The position numbers were made by a program, and so were the translations under genes. Of a stretch of DNA of 64,000 nt, positions 60,151 through 64,000 are shown piece after piece (within the stretch, counting starts at the first letter, position 1; every line of letters begins with the position of its first letter). The notes below the pieces were generated by a model. The model had not been told where the DNA came from. It did no database searches and saw only the letters and a program-made list of their open reading frames with translations. This DNA is from Brettanomyces bruxellensis (lineage: Eukaryota > Ascomycota > Pichiomycetes > Pichiales > Pichiaceae). Location of the stretch: the NCBI RefSeq assembly GCF_011074885.1, contig NC_054682.1, forward strand, positions 124,001 through 188,000, given 5' to 3'.

Positions 60151-63100
60151 ATGTCTGAAGATCAACAACCACTCAAAAGGCAGAAGAGAATGTTTTCATT
60201 CTTTCTGTCGAAAGAGGTTCCACCATTACCACTTCCAGAGGAAAGGACCACATTCCCAGAGCATATTTGGGACCCTTTTTCAAGAATGTTTTTTTGGTGG
60301 CTTAATCCTATGCTTAAAGTTGGGTACAAGCGAACTCTACGGGCAGAAGATATGTACAAACTTAATGACACGCAGAAAACGGAGGTAATATATCAAAGGT
60401 TTTTGAGAATTTTAGAGAATGATGTAAAGGCACATCGGTGCAAGCTGCGTGCGAAGAAGAGTAATGATGAAGACAAGCAAACTAAAGGTCTTTCAAAAGA
60501 GGCACATCTCTCTGGTGATAAGGCACATTCTCCTACTTTGAAATTGATAACAGAGGGATCCAGTGGCGATGAAGCTGCAATTATTGGTGAAAAATCCGGG
60601 AATCGCAAACCTTCAGTGCATTCAGAGCCTACCAAAGATGAAACTCCTGCGGTGCCACCATCTGTCCTCATAAAGGCGATCTTTAAAACGTTCTGGTTTG
60701 AATATCTTGTTGGAACCACGGAAATTATGGCCATGAATATTGCCTCTACACTTCTTCCTCTTCTTCAGAAGGCGCTTACTAATTTTGTCGAGGAAAAGGT
60801 TGAGGGCATACCGGTGAACATGGGTAAAGGTATCGGCTATGCAATTGGCTGTTGCTTTATGGTGTTATTTATTGGCTTGACAATAAACCATTACTTTTAT
60901 CATGCGATGATGGTGGGTGCTGAAACAAAAGCCGTCCTAACCAAGGTTATCCTCGAAAAATCATACCGCTTGGATGCCAAAGGACACCATAATTTCCCAA
61001 CAGGTAAAATCACATCAATTATGAGTACAGATTTGAATAGAATTGATTTGGCAATGTCTTTTATGCCTTTCTTGGTTATTTTTCCGGTTCCAGTGGCAAT
61101 ATGTGTTGCTTTATTGATTATAAACATTGGTGTTTCGTCCTTGGTTGGTATTGCTATTTTTGTTATCAGTACAATTATGCTTGGACTTTCTATCGGTAAA
61201 TTGATGTACTACAGAGAGAGGGCCAATAAATTTACTGATATGCGTGTCAACCTTACAAAGGAGCTTTTAAAAGACTTCAAGATGATCAAGTTTTACAGCT
61301 GGGAGAATTCATATAAAGATAGACTAACGAAAATAAGGGGTAAAGAGATGAGCTTTGTCTTGCTTTTGCAGAACCTTAGGAATATTCTTACTGCCTACGT
61401 TATGTGCTTACCAACACTTTCTTCCATGGTGGCCTTTTGTGTTCTTTATGCTATGAGTTCGAAGCGTTCGATCGGTGATATATTCTCTTCGCTTTCTTTG
61501 TTTAGTGCGTTGGCCAACCAGTTCTCTATGCTTCCAATGGCTTTGGCTGTTTCGACTGATTTTCTGATGGGTATGAGGAGATGCGCTGCTTTACTTTCTT
61601 GCGGTGAGGTCTCATTAGATGGTGACAAACCAGAAGAACTTGGTAGTACAGATCTTGCTTTAAAGGTTGTCAATGGTAACTTTTACTGGCAAATGTTTGG
61701 CGCCGCCACAGAGGAAGACCAAAAGAAGAAACATAAACGAAAGGAGAAGTTAGGTGCAAGGCTTCTTCAGAAACTACATTTGAAGAAGAACAAAGAAACC
61801 TCTTCATCTGACGAAGATACAGATACAATCAATGGAACTGACTCAATGTCTTCATCCTTTTTAAAGGATCACCCATCTTCAGACTCTGAAGAATCCATTT
61901 CTTCAACAACATTTCCCGGTTTGAAGAACTTAAACTTCGAAGTTAAGAAAGGAGAATTCATTGCAGTTACCGGTCATATTGGATCAGGAAAGTCATCACT
62001 TTTGAATGCCCTAGCTGGATTTATGGCCAAAGAATCCGGACACGTGTACTGCAATGGCAGTCTTATGCTATGTGGTTCTCCTTGGGTTCAGAATACATCT
62101 ATTAGGAATAACATTACATTTGGAAGGCCATTTGACAGACAAAAGTACAGCGAGATTGTCGATGCATGCTGCCTTGAGGATGACTTTAAACTTTTGCCAG
62201 GTGGTGATAATACTGAGGTCGGTGAACGTGGTGTGACGCTTTCTGGAGGCCAAAAAGCACGGATCAATTTGGCCAGAGCTGTTTATGCCGATAAGGATAT
62301 TATCTTGTTGGATGATGTTTTAAGTGCTGTTGATGCCAAGGTGGGAAAGAAGATCATGGAAAGATGTGTGATGGGATTACTTCGAAGTAAAACAAGAATT
62401 TTAGCAACACATCAGCTTTCTTTAATTGGATCTGTTGATAGATTGATATTTTTAAATGGGGATGGTACTGTTGATGTTGGAACAATGGAGGAGGTTATGG
62501 CAAGAAACGAGGGTCTAGTGAAATTGATGGAATACAGCGGTGAAGAGGAGGAGAAGATGAAAAAGGTGAAGGAAGGCCAAGGTATGGAAGACGAAAACTT
62601 CAGTGGTGATGTATTTAAGAAATCTGAAGGTGAAGCCTTAAAAAAATGGCAAACAAGGATAATGAATGATTCAAAGGCATTCAAGATCACAAGAGAGGAA
62701 GAAAGAGCCGTGAATAGAATCGATTTTAGTGTTTACAAGAGTTATTTGAAGCTTGGATCCGGCATGTTCAAAAAGAGTTTCATTCCTCTTCTCATTTTGA
62801 TGATGGTTTTATCCACATTTTGTAGTATCTTTACAAATACATGGCTTTCTTTTTGGACTTCGCACAAGTTTGCAGGCAAAAGCGATCATTTTTACATTGC
62901 TATCTATGTTATGTTTGCAATTCTTTCTGTGATATTTCTTGTGCTTGAGTTCTGGATGTTGGTTTATTTCTTCAATACTGCTGCAAGGAGGTTGAACTTA
63001 ATGGCTATTGGTCGGGTGCTACATACACCAATGTCTTATATTGATACAACACCAATGGGAAGAATCCTTAACCGGTTTACTAAGGATACCGATGTCTGTG

Positions 63101-64000
63101 ATAACGAACTTATTGCACAGTATCGTATGTTTATTAATCCTTTCTGCCAAATTATTGGCACCATGATTTTGTGTATTGTTTACCTTCCATGGTTTGCAAT
63201 TGCAGTTCCTGGCTTGACATTCGTTTACGTTGGGATTGCCGGATTTTATCAAGCTAGTGCGAGGGAAGTCAAACGTCTTGAAGCCGTGCAAAGATCTTTC
63301 GTGTATTCACATTTCAGCGAGTCATTAGGTGGTATGAATACTATCAAGGCGCATGGTGCTTCAAACAGATTTCTTAAGCATATTGATGTCCTTCTTAATA
63401 ACCAAAACGAGGCATATTTTATTACTATTGTGAACCAGAGATGGCTTTCGGTTAATCTTGATTTGGTGGCCACGGCATTCACATTATTGATCTCATTTCT
63501 CTGTTGCTTCAGGGTGTTTAACATTAGCGCTTCGTCTACTGGTTTGCTTTTGACATATGTTCTTAGTATGAGTGGCTTATTGTCTTTAATGCTTCGTGCA
63601 TTAACCCAGATTGAGAACGAGATGAACTCTGTCGAGAGATTGAATCACTATGCAGTGGATCTTGTTCAAGAACCTGCGTATGAGCTTCCTGAGCGAGACC
63701 CATCTCCTGATTGGCCTGAATATGGTGGTATCGTTCTCGAGCACGTTTTTATGAAGTATAGACCAGAGTTGCCATATATATTGAAAGACATCAACTTGGA
63801 TATCAAGCCTCACCAGAGATACGGATTCTGTGGCCGTACAGGAGCAGGAAAATCAACAATCATGTCATGTCTCTATAGGTTGGTTGAATTCGAAGGCAGA
63901 GTAACAATCGATGGTGTGGACATTAGTAAGTTGGGCTTACATAAACTCAGGTCAAAGCTTTGCATCATTCCTCAAGATCCTGTGCTTTTTGCTGGAAGTA
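60151..64000 (+). CDS. YOR1: ABC transporter of the ABCC/MRP family, Yor1-like (3' end outside window)
   Basis: Yor1 is a plasma-membrane ABCC pump that exports oligomycin and other organic anions. About 1283 codons are present (S. cerevisiae Yor1, 1477 aa). The start is MSEDQQPLKRQKRMFSFFLS, followed by the family block FFWWLNPMLKVGYKRTL. The first membrane domain holds NKGIGYAIG-like GKGIGYAIGCCFMVLF. NBD1 has Walker A GHIGSGKSS (~610), signature LSGGQ (~696) and Walker B IILLDD. The second membrane domain follows, and NBD2 has Walker A GRTGAGKST (~1229) and Q-loop IPQDPVLF. The window ends before the second signature and Walker B. No stop or frameshift is seen. Confidence 0.93.
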   Translation, partial: MSEDQQPLKRQKRMFSFFLSKEVPPLPLPEERTTFPEHIWDPFSRMFFWWLNPMLKVGYKRTLRAEDMYKLNDTQKTEVIYQRFLRILENDVKAHRCKLRAKKSNDEDKQTKGLSKEAHLSGDKAHSPTLKLITEGSSGDEAAIIGEKSGNRKPSVHSEPTKDETPAVPPSVLIKAIFKTFWFEYLVGTTEIMAMNIASTLLPLLQKALTNFVEEKVEGIPVNMGKGIGYAIGCCFMVLFIGLTINHYFYHAMMVGAETKAVLTKVILEKSYRLDAKGHHNFPTGKITSIMSTDLNRIDLAMSFMPFLVIFPVPVAICVALLIINIGVSSLVGIAIFVISTIMLGLSIGKLMYYRERANKFTDMRVNLTKELLKDFKMIKFYSWENSYKDRLTKIRGKEMSFVLLLQNLRNILTAYVMCLPTLSSMVAFCVLYAMSSKRSIGDIFSSLSLFSALANQFSMLPMALAVSTDFLMGMRRCAALLSCGEVSLDGDKPEELGSTDLALKVVNGNFYWQMFGAATEEDQKKKHKRKEKLGARLLQKLHLKKNKETSSSDEDTDTINGTDSMSSSFLKDHPSSDSEESISSTTFPGLKNLNFEVKKGEFIAVTGHIGSGKSSLLNALAGFMAKESGHVYCNGSLMLCGSPWVQNTSIRNNITFGRPFDRQKYSEIVDACCLEDDFKLLPGGDNTEVGERGVTLSGGQKARINLARAVYADKDIILLDDVLSAVDAKVGKKIMERCVMGLLRSKTRILATHQLSLIGSVDRLIFLNGDGTVDVGTMEEVMARNEGLVKLMEYSGEEEEKMKKVKEGQGMEDENFSGDVFKKSEGEALKKWQTRIMNDSKAFKITREEERAVNRIDFSVYKSYLKLGSGMFKKSFIPLLILMMVLSTFCSIFTNTWLSFWTSHKFAGKSDHFYIAIYVMFAILSVIFLVLEFWMLVYFFNTAARRLNLMAIGRVLHTPMSYIDTTPMGRILNRFTKDTDVCDNELIAQYRMFINPFCQIIGTMILCIVYLPWFAIAVPGLTFVYVGIAGFYQASAREVKRLEAVQRSFVYSHFSESLGGMNTIKAHGASNRFLKHIDVLLNNQNEAYFITIVNQRWLSVNLDLVATAFTLLISFLCCFRVFNISASSTGLLLTYVLSMSGLLSLMLRALTQIENEMNSVERLNHYAVDLVQEPAYELPERDPSPDWPEYGGIVLEHVFMKYRPELPYILKDINLDIKPHQRYGFCGRTGAGKSTIMSCLYRLVEFEGRVTIDGVDISKLGLHKLRSKLCIIPQDPVLFAGS

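Overview
The window looks like a contig end or internal stretch of a budding-yeast (Saccharomycotina) nuclear genome. Genes are mostly single-exon and closely packed. Two genes have short N-terminal introns with perfect TACTAAC branch points. The proteins match well-known yeast families, and the repeats are LTR retrotransposons lying next to tRNA genes. CTG at 22827-22829 encodes a leucine that is conserved in adenylosuccinate lyase, so CUG is read as Leu rather than Ser. A methylotroph-clade yeast such as Brettanomyces/Dekkera would fit, but that is inference. Single N bases (for example 21854, 49140, 57322) and a homopolymer frameshift in BPH1 show that this is a draft assembly.

Layout. 1-1108: two LTRs of one family (here called R), one inserted into the other in opposite orientation, then tRNA-Glu(CTC). 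1284-10350: TAF10; a two-exon WD40/DUF2415-type gene; APM1 (AP-1 mu); PPT1 (PP5 phosphatase); SOP4/EMC7. 10408-16973: BPH1 (BEACH protein), split into two frames. 17787-29976: UBP12, ADE13, a 2.75-kb purine-rich non-coding stretch, and the very G+C-rich pyruvate carboxylase gene. 31390-46828: DUO1, a small unknown gene, an acetyl-CoA transporter of the YBR220C/SLC33A1 type, two-exon MED31, an SCS3/FIT-type gene, ATG22, GID7, PDI1, SUA5 and GRH1. 47022-57605: tRNA-Leu(CAA) followed by a retrotransposon graveyard. This holds a 6.9-kb Ty1/copia element, flanked by a 5-bp duplication and sitting inside a solo R LTR that has its own 5-bp duplication. It also holds a solo copia LTR, a third R LTR and two inverted copies of a 196-bp LTR-like element. 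57606-60150: a long gene-free stretch. 60151-64000: a YOR1-like ABC transporter running off the window end.

The genes are housekeeping functions in transcription, traffic, protein folding and turnover, and metabolism. They form no pathway cluster. The most informative points are the exact nested retrotransposon history, readable from five clean target-site duplications; a candidate Ty3-type +1 frameshift heptamer (CCG-AGU-U) in the copia element; a presequence-like extension of SUA5 that lacks an AUG; and the two introns that correct gene models at the 5' end.
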